Source: Syntrophomonadaceae bacterium
GTDB lineage: Bacteria; Bacillota; Syntrophomonadia; Syntrophomonadales; Syntrophomonadaceae
Direction: 5' to 3'
Assembly (NCBI GenBank): GCA_012520725.1
Contig: JAAYNQ010000025.1
Location: forward strand, 1 to 34,303
Length of the DNA stretch: 34,303 nucleotides
The notes beneath the pieces were generated by a model. That model searched no databases. It was not told the DNA's origin and saw nothing but the letters and a program-made list of their open reading frames with translations. Made by a program: the position numbers and the translations under genes. Shown piece after piece: positions 15,810 through 23,648 of this stretch. Each line of letters opens with the position of its first letter. The stretch's first letter is position 1.

Positions 15810-15853
15810 ATTCTACCACTCCTGATCTTTTTACATTCATCATGTTAATTTGT

Positions 15854-15883
15854 AGCATACTATATAGCTTGTTCCATCGTCAA
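15854..15883 (-). promoter_or_regulatory. Candidate promoter for the leader ORF and CNNM/CBS gene
   Basis: On the minus strand TTGACG (15883-15878) and TATGCT (15859-15854) are separated by 18 bases, about 45 bp before the small ORF start. The remaining upstream sequence to the spmB stop at 16039 shows only a 40-codon frame without a ribosome site and no other feature. Confidence 0.4.
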
Positions 15884-16038
15884 GCTTGCCAAGTGCTTGG
15901 GAACTGCTTGGAGCTTCCCTATAAACCAAATATGGGCAGAACTTGTAAAGCTGCATTTCTTCAACTCAAATCCCAAACCCATGCTGAACCCTAGGGATCC
16001 TGGAGAAGGCCGCAATACCCTTGGCAATAAAAAATATT

Positions 16039-16575
16039 CTATCTAAACAAGAGGTTGCATATATAGATGGCAGCGATGAACCCGCTAATGTCAGCGGTGA
16101 GACCAGTAACGATGGAATAACGGTATTTCTTAATACCTACTGAACCAAAGTATACGGTCAGGATGAAGAAAGTGGTATCGGTAGTCCCTTGCATTACCGA
16201 AGCTAAGCGACCGATGAAGGAGTCGGGACCATATACCCTCATCAATTCAGTAGCCATCCCCAAAACTGCGCTTCCTGACATGGGGCGCATAATAGCCAGG
16301 GGCAGAATCTCAGAAGGAGCGCCAATCCTGGAAGTTAGCGGTTCCAAACCTAGACTTAAGTAATCCATGGCTCCGGAAGCACGAAAAACCGATATTGCTA
16401 CCATCATTCCTACCAGAAACGGGATAATCTTTACCGCAGTAGTAAAGCCTTCCTCAGCTCCTTCTACAAAGGCTTCATATACCGGAACTTTTTTTATATA
16501 ACCATAAAGAGGAACTGCCAGCAATAATATGGGTATAGCCCATTTTGATATCAGGCTTAGTATTGCATGGAGCAT
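16039..16575 (-). CDS. spmB: Spore maturation protein B
   Basis: A 178-residue polytopic membrane protein of the SpmB/nucleoside-recognition (Gate) family, needed with SpmA for proper spore core dehydration and heat resistance. Conserved stretches include AVKIIPFLVGMMVAI, RPMSGSAVLGM and QGTTDTTFFILTVYFG. About five hydrophobic segments are visible. It starts one base after the spmA stop, so the two are translationally coupled. No clear terminator follows. Confidence 0.95.
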   Translation of the reverse strand: MLHAILSLISKWAIPILLLAVPLYGYIKKVPVYEAFVEGAEEGFTTAVKIIPFLVGMMVAISVFRASGAMDYLSLGLEPLTSRIGAPSEILPLAIMRPMSGSAVLGMATELMRVYGPDSFIGRLASVMQGTTDTTFFILTVYFGSVGIKKYRYSIVTGLTADISGFIAAIYICNLLFR

Positions 16576-16576
16576 T

Positions 16577-17167
16577 CTATCTTTTCCTCCAACGACTCTT
16601 GGTCCTGAACCAGTAATCCAAGGATACCGCCAGGGTCATACCCACTGCAGTGGCAAATATGCAAGGCCCCACAATTTCGGTAGGATTGGCAGAATTAAAG
16701 GATAGCCGAATGGCTATAATGGTAGCGGGAATCAAGGTAATACAAGAAGTGTTTAAGGCCAGAAATGTACACATGGCCTCAGAGGCCTCAGATGAGTCCC
16801 GGTTCAATTTCTGCAATTCCTGCATAGCCTTCATGCCCAGTGGAGTAGCAGCATTGCCCAGGCCCAACATATTAGCACTTAAGTTTAGAATAATTGCCCC
16901 CATGGCCGGGTGCTGGGGTGGTACACTGGGAAATAGGCGGACTGTTAGCGGTCTTAACCACCGGGCCAGAGTCTGTACCAGCCCCCCCTGTTCAGCTATT
17001 TTCATAATACCCAGCCATAAGGCCATTACTCCTATCAGATCAAAACAGACTTCAACCGCTCCTTTGGCCGCACCCAGGGCTGCTTCGGTTACTACTTCGA
17101 TATTACCATTAAAAGCAGCTACCAGTATCCCTGAGGCCAGCAGCAGCAACCATATAAGATTCAACAT
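16577..17167 (-). CDS. spmA: Spore maturation protein A
   Basis: A 196-residue polytopic membrane protein, partner of SpmB. Hallmarks are GAAKGAVEVCFDLIGVMALW, NLSANMLGLGNAATPLGMKA and NTSCITLIPATIIAIR. The frame is open to 17230, but the ATG at 17167 follows GGGAGGG and begins with the first membrane helix, so I start there. An intrinsic terminator 50 bp upstream separates it from ytfJ. It therefore needs its own promoter, probably a mother-cell sigma, or readthrough. CATACCCT between terminator and start resembles a sigma-E -10 box, but no matching -35 is evident. Confidence 0.95.
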   Translation of the reverse strand: MLNLIWLLLLASGILVAAFNGNIEVVTEAALGAAKGAVEVCFDLIGVMALWLGIMKIAEQGGLVQTLARWLRPLTVRLFPSVPPQHPAMGAIILNLSANMLGLGNAATPLGMKAMQELQKLNRDSSEASEAMCTFLALNTSCITLIPATIIAIRLSFNSANPTEIVGPCIFATAVGMTLAVSLDYWFRTKSRWRKR

Positions 17168-17214
17168 AAGCTTCCCTCCCCATAGCCTTTCTTTTGAAGG
17201 GTATGTATAAAGAC

Positions 17215-17250
17215 AAAAAAATAGAACCACTGCTAAAGCTAACGGTTCTA
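17215..17250 (-). terminator. Intrinsic terminator between ytfJ and spmA
   Basis: On the minus strand TAGAACC (17250-17244) pairs with GGTTCTA (17228-17222) around a 15-base loop. It is followed by a run of seven T residues (17221-17215). It lies about 60 bp after the ytfJ stop and closes the long array that begins at 23386. Confidence 0.8.
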
Positions 17251-17311
17251 TTGCAAGTTAAGCCCAGGGGCTTTCACTCCATATTATTATTGGTCCAGGA
17301 AAATAGGGCTC

Positions 17312-17737
17312 CTATTCTTCTTCCTCGTAAGAAGAGCGCTGATGGGGGAAAAGGCATTCCAATTTATCCACTATCTGGGGTACTATATCGATTAATCTCT
17401 CCGCCAACAGGTTACCGGAGGTTGATATGAGTCTGACTTCATTCATCCTCACTACCAAAAAACCTACCGGCCTTACCGACACTCCGGCACCGCTGCCGCC
17501 GGCAAATGGCAGTTCCGAGTTTTTCCCCCCATTACCCGTGGCACTGTTATATTCACCGCCCCCGGCTGCAAATCCACAGGCCACCTGGGATACGGGTATT
17601 ATAACGGTACCATCATTGGTTTCTATGGCATCGCCCACTACTGTATTCACATCAACCATTTCTTTAATACTCTGCATGGCAGTATTCATTAAGCCTTCAA
17701 TGGGATGGCTGGGGTTTTCCTGCTGCTGTGTATCCAT
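17312..17737 (-). CDS. ytfJ: Sporulation protein YtfJ (GerW family)
   Basis: A 141-residue GerW/YtfJ-family protein, known as a spore germination protein in Bacillus. It shows the family core VGDAIETNDGTVIIPVSQV, a Gly/Ser-rich loop (GGSGAGVSVRPVGFLVV) and the C-terminal helix with IVPQIVDKL; the end is acidic (EEEE). No signal peptide. ATG start after AGGAGGT. It overlaps the 3' end of the DUF2953 gene by 41 bp in another frame, implying translational coupling. The terminator at 17215-17250 follows. Confidence 0.92.
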   Translation of the reverse strand: MDTQQQENPSHPIEGLMNTAMQSIKEMVDVNTVVGDAIETNDGTVIIPVSQVACGFAAGGGEYNSATGNGGKNSELPFAGGSGAGVSVRPVGFLVVRMNEVRLISTSGNLLAERLIDIVPQIVDKLECLFPHQRSSYEEEE

Positions 17738-18275
17738 TCCTATACCTCCTGATTTTTAACCATATTATATGGACGGCTATAAGCATAATATGCACCATTC
17801 GCAGCTTAAATATGCAATTGAGCTCACTATAGATCCTTTGCTTTTCAAAATCAGGCTGTATGTTTATGAACTGTTTTCCGCTGGGGCTTCCCTGGCTAAT
17901 AGCCGCTATTAACATAGCTTTAAGGGACCACATACTCCCCACAGCTAGAGCAGTATACATGGCATCGCCGGTACCGATTACCGTATACCACCTTAATTCA
18001 TTAATATTTATGTATTTCCTAAGCTTGTAGACAGATTTCAGGGAATGAAAGGACTGGGCAGATCCAAACTGGGATGAGTTCTTGCCTGGAGGACGGGCAA
18101 AAATGGCCTGTATCCCTTTGGCTGCTATAGTGTGCCGCCCTTGGATAACCCCCAGACCCTGCCATTTAATTCTAAGCTCACCCTGATCATAAATCACCTG
18201 TATTTTAAACTCTATTAATATACTTAATAGAAGGAGTAATAGCAGCAGTATTATGCCGGAAATTATATAGATCAT
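17697..18275 (-). CDS. DUF2953 protein, sporulation-linked
   Basis: A 192-residue protein with a strong N-terminal membrane segment (residues 3-20), a beta-rich middle part and a second hydrophobic segment near residue 160 (VHIMLIAVHIIWLKI). It resembles DUF2953, a family commonly found directly upstream of ytfJ in spore formers. Function is unknown. The position and overlap with ytfJ suggest a joint role in the spore or forespore membrane; this is inference. ATG start follows AGGGGAAAA. Confidence 0.75.
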   Translation of the reverse strand: MIYIISGIILLLLLLLLSILIEFKIQVIYDQGELRIKWQGLGVIQGRHTIAAKGIQAIFARPPGKNSSQFGSAQSFHSLKSVYKLRKYININELRWYTVIGTGDAMYTALAVGSMWSLKAMLIAAISQGSPSGKQFINIQPDFEKQRIYSELNCIFKLRMVHIMLIAVHIIWLKIRRYRNGYTAAGKPQPSH

Positions 18276-18325
18276 GGGCTTTTCCCCTGTTTTTTCCTAT
18301 TATACCCCTCCTGCTTATGCTTGAT

Positions 18326-18892
18326 TCAACTACCTTTATTCAATAGCTCTTCAATTAAAGACTCCAGCTCTATTATTATCTTGTACATCTCATCATCGAT
18401 GATCAGGTTGGCCCGGCCCACTCTAAAGCTTGGACAATGGAGATTATAGTCTATTATCTTCTTGCTGATTTTCTCCAGATCCCTTCTTCTTTCCGCCAGG
18501 AAATAGGCTTTCCTGCTTTCATACCGTCTCACCGCCATTTTATCCCGTTTACGGTTATTCAGTACCATAGAGGTATAGCGTTTAAAGTAATCTACCTCCT
18601 GTTTTAACTTTTCCCAATCCTGGTCTATCTCTTTCCCCAGTTCAATCCAGTAGGGAGCGAAATCATTGTCTTTGAGGATTTTATGAATCATTCTTAGCTC
18701 CGGCGGTTCATAAGGGTTTTCTTCAAAGCGCAGGGGCTTGCCGGTACCGGCCAGATTATCAAACTCTCCATTTTCCATGGCCTTGCGAATCTGATTTTCC
18801 ACCAAATCCTGAGTACTGCTCATATAACGAGCTAATTTCCTGGATTTCTGCGCCTTTAGTTTAATTTCTTCTTCAATAGATTTATCACTCAC
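18326..18892 (-). CDS. DUF1992 protein (DnaJ homologue subfamily C28-like)
   Basis: A 188-residue soluble, highly charged protein with the DUF1992 domain in its first 75 residues (VENQIRKAMENGEFDNLAGT and GKPLRFEENP). The name refers to human DNAJC28, but no J domain (HPD motif) is present, so chaperone activity should not be assumed. The remainder is helical and rich in Lys, Arg and Glu. GTG start, two bases after the scpB stop, with GGAGGAGG lying inside the scpB end. Cellular role unknown. Confidence 0.85.
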   Translation of the reverse strand: MSDKSIEEEIKLKAQKSRKLARYMSSTQDLVENQIRKAMENGEFDNLAGTGKPLRFEENPYEPPELRMIHKILKDNDFAPYWIELGKEIDQDWEKLKQEVDYFKRYTSMVLNNRKRDKMAVRRYESRKAYFLAERRRDLEKISKKIIDYNLHCPSFRVGRANLIIDDEMYKIIIELESLIEELLNKGS

Positions 18893-18894
18893 TT

Positions 18895-19407
18895 TTAGTC
18901 CTCCTCCAGACGGGGCAGATCTTTCAAACTACTCAATTGAAACATCCTCAAAAATTCACTAGTAGTACCGTATAGCATTGGTTTGCCTGGTGCTGGCTTA
19001 ACACCTAGTTCTTCAATTAACCCCTTTTCCAGCAAACTGGCTATGACTCTTTCTGATTTTACTCCCCTTATATTTTCGATTTCGGATCTGCTCACCGGTT
19101 GACGATAAGCAATAATAGCCAGGGTCTCCATGGCTGCGGTAGATAATCGGCGGGGAGCAGTTTTTCCCATTTTAGCCAGAATCCCTCCATATTCAGGCCG
19201 GGTACAGATAAGATAACCCCGATCCACCATGGCTATTTGCAAACCCCTTTTGGTGCTATTGTATTCCTCTATCAATTCTTCCAGTATTTCCTTGACATCT
19301 GCTGCTGGAAGCTCTAGTATTTCAAGCAGTTCATTCAATTCCACCGGTTCTGCTCGAACAAAGAGTATGGCTTCAATGGCAGCTTTAATATCTTCTCGCA
19401 TTAACAT
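18895..19407 (-). CDS. scpB: Segregation and condensation protein B
   Basis: A 170-residue winged-helix protein of the SMC-ScpA-ScpB condensin complex, required for chromosome segregation. Typical motifs are IEAILFVRAEPV at the N-terminus, AMETLAIIAYRQPVSRSEIE in the second winged helix and ERVIASLLEKGLIEELG. It starts directly after the scpA stop codon (TAG ATG), so translation is coupled. The product binds the kleisin ScpA. Confidence 0.96.
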   Translation of the reverse strand: MLMREDIKAAIEAILFVRAEPVELNELLEILELPAADVKEILEELIEEYNSTKRGLQIAMVDRGYLICTRPEYGGILAKMGKTAPRRLSTAAMETLAIIAYRQPVSRSEIENIRGVKSERVIASLLEKGLIEELGVKPAPGKPMLYGTTSEFLRMFQLSSLKDLPRLEED

Positions 19408-20130
19408 CTATATCTCCACCTGTAAAAACACTTTTATCTGGTCTAAAGGGTTTTCCTGTACCGCTCTCACTTTTTGCAGACGGATTAATTCCAGTAAGGC
19501 TAAAAACAAGGCTGCTATTTCCCGTTTACTGCTATTGCCGGCAAATAGCCCCTGAAACTTCACCCCCCCAGGAGATCTTTGAAGTTTCCTAAGTATTTCT
19601 CCCATTTTACTTTCTATATTGACATCCCCTTCGGGCAGGGTAAAGACTTCTGCCCGCTCTTCTGGTAAGGCAGTCAAAACCTTTTGGTAAGCCCGGATTA
19701 GTGCATTTAAGTCAACTCTCAACTCAGCTTGCCCCGGAATCGCTTCTGCTGCACTACGGTAAAAAACCTGGAAGTATTCCTCATTCTGTCTGGAGCGAAG
19801 ATACATGGCAGCTTTTTTATAACGCCGGTACTCCACCAGCTTTTTGACTAATTCTTCTCGGGGATCAAGCTCTTGCTCTTCTCCCTCTTCATCTTCATAA
19901 GCAGGTAGGAGCAGGCGCGACTTCAAATTCAGCAAATAGGATGCCATACTCAAAAAAGATCCCAGGTTTTCCAGATCAGAGTCACCGCTAAGCTGCAGGT
20001 GCTGCAAATACTGTTCGGTAATATCGGAAATGGGAATATCGTAAATATCTACCTCATTACGATCAATCAAATAGAGCAAAAGATCCAAAGGTCCATGGAA
20101 TGCCTCTAAATCCACCACATAAGTAGTCAT
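19408..20130 (-). CDS. scpA: Segregation and condensation protein A (kleisin)
   Basis: A 240-residue kleisin that bridges the SMC head domains. The N-terminal FHGPLDLLLYLIDRNEVDIY and ISDITEQYL are diagnostic, and the C-terminal winged helix includes KREIAALFLALLELIRLQK. The central EDEEGEEQELDPREELVKKL linker is acidic. It follows the M50 protease gene by 15 bp, an arrangement common in Clostridia. ATG start. Confidence 0.96.
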   Translation of the reverse strand: MTTYVVDLEAFHGPLDLLLYLIDRNEVDIYDIPISDITEQYLQHLQLSGDSDLENLGSFLSMASYLLNLKSRLLLPAYEDEEGEEQELDPREELVKKLVEYRRYKKAAMYLRSRQNEEYFQVFYRSAAEAIPGQAELRVDLNALIRAYQKVLTALPEERAEVFTLPEGDVNIESKMGEILRKLQRSPGGVKFQGLFAGNSSKREIAALFLALLELIRLQKVRAVQENPLDQIKVFLQVEI

Positions 20131-20145
20131 TTAACACCATCTCAC

Positions 20146-20763
20146 TTAAAAAACCAATCCATACAACAAGCCATACATGGCATTAGCCAGGGGCAGAAAT
20201 ATTTTAGATGCGCTTCCGGTCATAATCAATAACAATAGAAGTAAAGGGCCATACTGTTCCAGGGAATACATTAAACGGGCACCTGCATCCGGCAGTAGCC
20301 CGGCCAGTACTTTGGATCCATCCAGGGGAGGCAATGGTATCAGATTGAAAGCGGCCAGGATTATGTTGATACTAACCAGAGGACTTATTATTGCTGTACT
20401 AAGGCGTCCCCATTCGCTCAGCTGATAAGGCCACAATACTTTCAATAAAACCAAGCCGGCCAGGGCCAGCAGCAGATTCATCACGGGGCCAGCCAGGGAT
20501 ACCAGCATCATACCTTTTTTATAGCCAACATTGCGAAAATTATTGGGGTTAACTTGAACTGGTTTAGCCCAGCCAAAGTGAAATATAAATAACATGGCAA
20601 AGCCGATCCAATCTATATGGGGTAATGGATTCAGGGTTAAACGACCCTGATAATATGGAGTGTCATCTCCCAGAAGATCAGCTACCTTGCCATGGGCATA
20701 CTCATGAAAGGTCAGGGCTATCAATATGGCCGGTAAGGCTACCAGCATTTCCACTATCTGCAT
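20146..20763 (-). CDS. Site-2 protease-like M50 metallopeptidase (rhomboid-unrelated, membrane)
   Basis: A 205-residue intramembrane zinc metalloprotease of the compact FBP/YwhC-type M50 group. The zinc motif HEYAH is H20, E21 and H24 in the first helix. The third ligand motif is NLIPLPPLDGSKV, with the Asp conserved. Five to six hydrophobic segments are visible. No PDZ or CBS domain is fused. The frame opens at TTG 20784, but that codon precedes the AGGAGG itself. The ATG at 20763, 12 bp after AGGAGG, is the likely start. It overlaps the upstream nucleotidyltransferase gene by 62 bp. Substrate unknown. Confidence 0.88.
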   Translation of the reverse strand: MQIVEMLVALPAILIALTFHEYAHGKVADLLGDDTPYYQGRLTLNPLPHIDWIGFAMLFIFHFGWAKPVQVNPNNFRNVGYKKGMMLVSLAGPVMNLLLALAGLVLLKVLWPYQLSEWGRLSTAIISPLVSINIILAAFNLIPLPPLDGSKVLAGLLPDAGARLMYSLEQYGPLLLLLLIMTGSASKIFLPLANAMYGLLYGLVF

Positions 20764-23386
20764 TAATGTATTTTTCCTCCTCAATTATTTTCTTTATATA
20801 CTCCAACTCCTGAGCCTGATTCTTAATTGCTCCATCCAGTTTGCGTTTATACAATTCCTTCAGGATTATACTGTATTGGGGACCGGGTTTTAAGCCTAAA
20901 TTCTGTAAATCATGCCCGCTTAATTCCAGCTTAATATCCGATTTCAAATCCAGATACTGAACCACCTCTTGCCAGATCTTTTCATCTTTGATACAACGCA
21001 AAAGGTAAATGATACCTTCCTGGGTCCAGGAACCTATGTATTCGTCAATCAGGCTAGGGGGAAGAGACTCCTGCCCCCGGAAGCGCTCTACTAGTTCTGG
21101 AGCCTTATATGCTTCCTCCATTGACTTTAATACCTGACGGGCAGTAAAAAACCTCTGTATGGCCGCCAGACCTTTTTCCCTCTCCAATCCGGACAATATC
21201 AGCATTAAATAGATTAGCCATTGTTGTATTCCGGTCATATGGTATCTTTCATGCCACCAAGCAATAATAACCGGTACTCGTCTCAGTTCAATCCAATCCA
21301 ATTCATTTAAATCAACTTCGGGAAATATATAACTCCATACCCCTATCTCTTTCATGCGATCCAGTGAGGGTACCGGATCTTTTTCCTCCAAAATCAATAT
21401 CAATTCATGAATTATACGAGCATAGGAGAGTTTATCCAAAAGCCTGCGGGCTATTGCATCCCGGGCAAACTTCAGCGTATCTTCCTCTATGGTAAACTTG
21501 TATCTCTGCTCAAAACGGATGGCTCTTAAGATCCGGGTAGGGTCTTCTACAAAACTCAAATTGTATAATATTTTGATTATTCCCTTTTCCAGATCTTTAC
21601 GGCCTCCAAAATAATCAATAAGCTCAGCAAAGTTACCGGGATTCAAGGCAAGAGCCAGGGTATTGATGGTAAAATCCCTGCGATATAAATCTTCTTTGAT
21701 GGAAGCTCGCTCGACCCGGGGCAAGGCGGCTGGGAATTCATAAAACTCAGTACGAGCAGTGGCTACATCCACTTTAAGTCCGTCGGGCAAAGTTATCACT
21801 GCCGTCTTGAATCGCTCATGAATTTTAGCCTTTCCTCCTAACCTTTCAGCCAATTGCTGGGCCAATACTATACCATCACCTTCCACTACCAGATCAACAT
21901 CGAAATTGGGCAAGCGCAGGAACAAATCACGGACAAATCCTCCCACACAATATACTGCACAGTTTAATTCTTCTGCTACCTGACCGGCTAAGCGCAGGGT
22001 AGACAGTATCCGGGCCGGTAGCCTATCTTGCATTAATTCAAGACAGTTTTCCTGTTCCAAAGGAGCAGCTGAGTATAGTACTGCGTGATCCTCGGGATAT
22101 TGATCCCCATGCAGGGTTCTTAGAATATCGGTACGGGATACAATTCCATATATCCTGCCATCTTCTACAATGGGTAAACGTCCTATATCATATTCCACCA
22201 TTACTTTTTGGATTTCATTAACCGGGGTATCCGGGGAAGCAGTCAAAACACCGCTGGTCATGAACCCCTTTACCGGCGCATGGGCCAATTCATGGATTTT
22301 GGCTTTCTCCACATCCCGCCTGGAAATCATTCCTATCATCCGCTCTCCCTCCACTACCGGCATACCGGTATGCCCATAGCGAAGCATAATTTTTCCTGCT
22401 TCTTCCATGCTGATATCTCCGGCCAGGGTTTTTACTGGAGTAGACATTATATCCCGGGCCAGCAATCCCGGTTTAGCCCTGCACTCTGCTTCCTTCAATA
22501 TCTTTTCTATAATCCGTTCCAGATCTATATCCTTGACTATGGCTGAGGCTGCTTTGGCGTGACCTCTCCCCCCCAGGCCCTGTAATACTTCATTAACATT
22601 TATATTGTTGCTGCGGCTTCTGCCCACTACATAAGTCTTTCCTTTCATTGCTGCTGCTACCAAGGCCACTTCCCCGTTTTCAACCTCCAGCAGGCGATAG
22701 GTCAGGGCATCCAAACCCTGTACAAACTCATCAGTAGTAGTATAAGAAACAATTATATCGGTGTTTTTAATATTATAATGCCGGGTATTTTTCATTAAGT
22801 CCTGTAAGATCTGCCTTTGCTCACCGGAAAAAGACTGTTCCATAAAATTGGCTACCACGGAAAGATTAGCCCCGGACTCCAAGAGGAAAGCAGCTGCTTC
22901 AATATCCCGAGGGGTAGTAGAGGTAAACAGAAGACTACCGGTATCTTCATAAATACCCAGGGCTAGAATAGTAGCATCAAAAGGGCTGATACTGATGCCC
23001 TGCCTTTTTATTTCTTCTACCAATATGGTAGTTGCAGCTCCTACCTTATGTATCTCCACCTTCTCCCCCAGCAGGTTATCCTCTGCTTCAGGATGATGAT
23101 CATAAATTATAAACTTCATATGGGGACGGGCTGCAATATTCTTTAAATGTCCCAGCCGGTTAATATTGGCGGTATCCACCACTATTATGCACTGTACCTG
23201 GTCCAAATCCAACTCCTTGGGTGTTTTTATATTAATCAGATCTTTATACAAAGCCATAAACTTTTTCACGTGCCGGGACAAAGTACCGGAAAAAACCTGG
23301 ACTGCCTGGGGATATAGAATCTTGGCTGCCACCATTGAAGCCAGGCCATCAAAATCCAATGCATTATGTGAAGTAATAATAACCAA
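20702..23386 (-). CDS. DHH-CBS-tRNA nucleotidyltransferase fusion (CCA/A-adding enzyme)
   Basis: An 894-residue multidomain protein. Residues 1-300 are a DHH/DHHA1 phosphodiesterase domain (ALDFDG, VVDTANINRLGH, YDHHPE, GGRGHAKAASA). Residues about 305-430 are a CBS pair. Residues about 455-600 are a class II nucleotidyltransferase head (CVGGFVRDLF, NFDVDLVVEGD with the metal-binding DxD, and YRRDFTINTLA), followed by helical neck and body domains. This long form is known in Clostridia, Aquifex and cyanobacteria and may add only A or the whole CCA to tRNA 3' ends; sequence reading cannot decide which. TTG start 8 bp after AGGAGGT. First gene of the array down to ytfJ, preceded by a promoter with an operator-like repeat. 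Confidence 0.92.
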   Translation of the reverse strand: MVIITSHNALDFDGLASMVAAKILYPQAVQVFSGTLSRHVKKFMALYKDLINIKTPKELDLDQVQCIIVVDTANINRLGHLKNIAARPHMKFIIYDHHPEAEDNLLGEKVEIHKVGAATTILVEEIKRQGISISPFDATILALGIYEDTGSLLFTSTTPRDIEAAAFLLESGANLSVVANFMEQSFSGEQRQILQDLMKNTRHYNIKNTDIIVSYTTTDEFVQGLDALTYRLLEVENGEVALVAAAMKGKTYVVGRSRSNNINVNEVLQGLGGRGHAKAASAIVKDIDLERIIEKILKEAECRAKPGLLARDIMSTPVKTLAGDISMEEAGKIMLRYGHTGMPVVEGERMIGMISRRDVEKAKIHELAHAPVKGFMTSGVLTASPDTPVNEIQKVMVEYDIGRLPIVEDGRIYGIVSRTDILRTLHGDQYPEDHAVLYSAAPLEQENCLELMQDRLPARILSTLRLAGQVAEELNCAVYCVGGFVRDLFLRLPNFDVDLVVEGDGIVLAQQLAERLGGKAKIHERFKTAVITLPDGLKVDVATARTEFYEFPAALPRVERASIKEDLYRRDFTINTLALALNPGNFAELIDYFGGRKDLEKGIIKILYNLSFVEDPTRILRAIRFEQRYKFTIEEDTLKFARDAIARRLLDKLSYARIIHELILILEEKDPVPSLDRMKEIGVWSYIFPEVDLNELDWIELRRVPVIIAWWHERYHMTGIQQWLIYLMLILSGLEREKGLAAIQRFFTARQVLKSMEEAYKAPELVERFRGQESLPPSLIDEYIGSWTQEGIIYLLRCIKDEKIWQEVVQYLDLKSDIKLELSGHDLQNLGLKPGPQYSIILKELYKRKLDGAIKNQAQELEYIKKIIEEEKYINADSGNAGSLTGHIDSPDLS

Positions 23387-23414
23387 ATGCTTATACCTCC
23401 TAAAAGATATATGA

Positions 23415-23441
23415 ATTATATCACACCTTTTAGGGGTGTGA
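23415..23441 (-). promoter_or_regulatory. Extended -10 promoter with overlapping inverted repeat
   Basis: On the minus strand TGATATAAT gives an extended -10 with a perfect TATAAT (23420-23415), about 29 bp before the TTG start. Immediately upstream is the inverted repeat TCACACC-N7-GGTGTGA (23421-23427 and 23435-23441), covering the spacer. It could be an operator for a repressor of the tRNA nucleotidyltransferase array. Confidence 0.5.
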
Positions 23442-23510
23442 CACCCGGCCTTTGTCTAATGATGGGCCAATACCCCTTGAAGCTTCTTGCTTAATAATTA
23501 GAGCAAAATA

Positions 23511-23538
23511 TTGATTGTCATCAAAGATTATTGATAAT
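23511..23538 (+). promoter_or_regulatory. Candidate sigma-A promoter for the DUF2889 gene
   Basis: TTGATT (23511-23516), 16-base spacer, GATAAT (23533-23538), about 110 bp upstream of the GTG start. The long leader shows no recognised riboswitch. Confidence 0.45.
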
Positions 23539-23648
23539 ATATGATATTGATAGGACAGGTGAATGCGGAATAAGATTTTATCCATTCAAAACCCGCCCAG
23601 TATAAATTAAGCAATAACATTATTAGCAGTTTAGGGAGGAATAGCCTA

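Noticed and set aside
15860-15982. 40-codon minus-strand ORF downstream of spmB
   Set aside because: No ribosome site, atypical composition, and it overlaps the promoter candidate of the leader ORF.
16650-17210. 186-codon plus-strand ORF
   Set aside because: Antisense shadow of spmA; no ribosome site or recognisable domain.
20764-20784. TTG start for the M50 protease at 20784
   Set aside because: The AGGAGG would be codons 2 and 3 and could not act as the ribosome site; the ATG at 20763 follows it.
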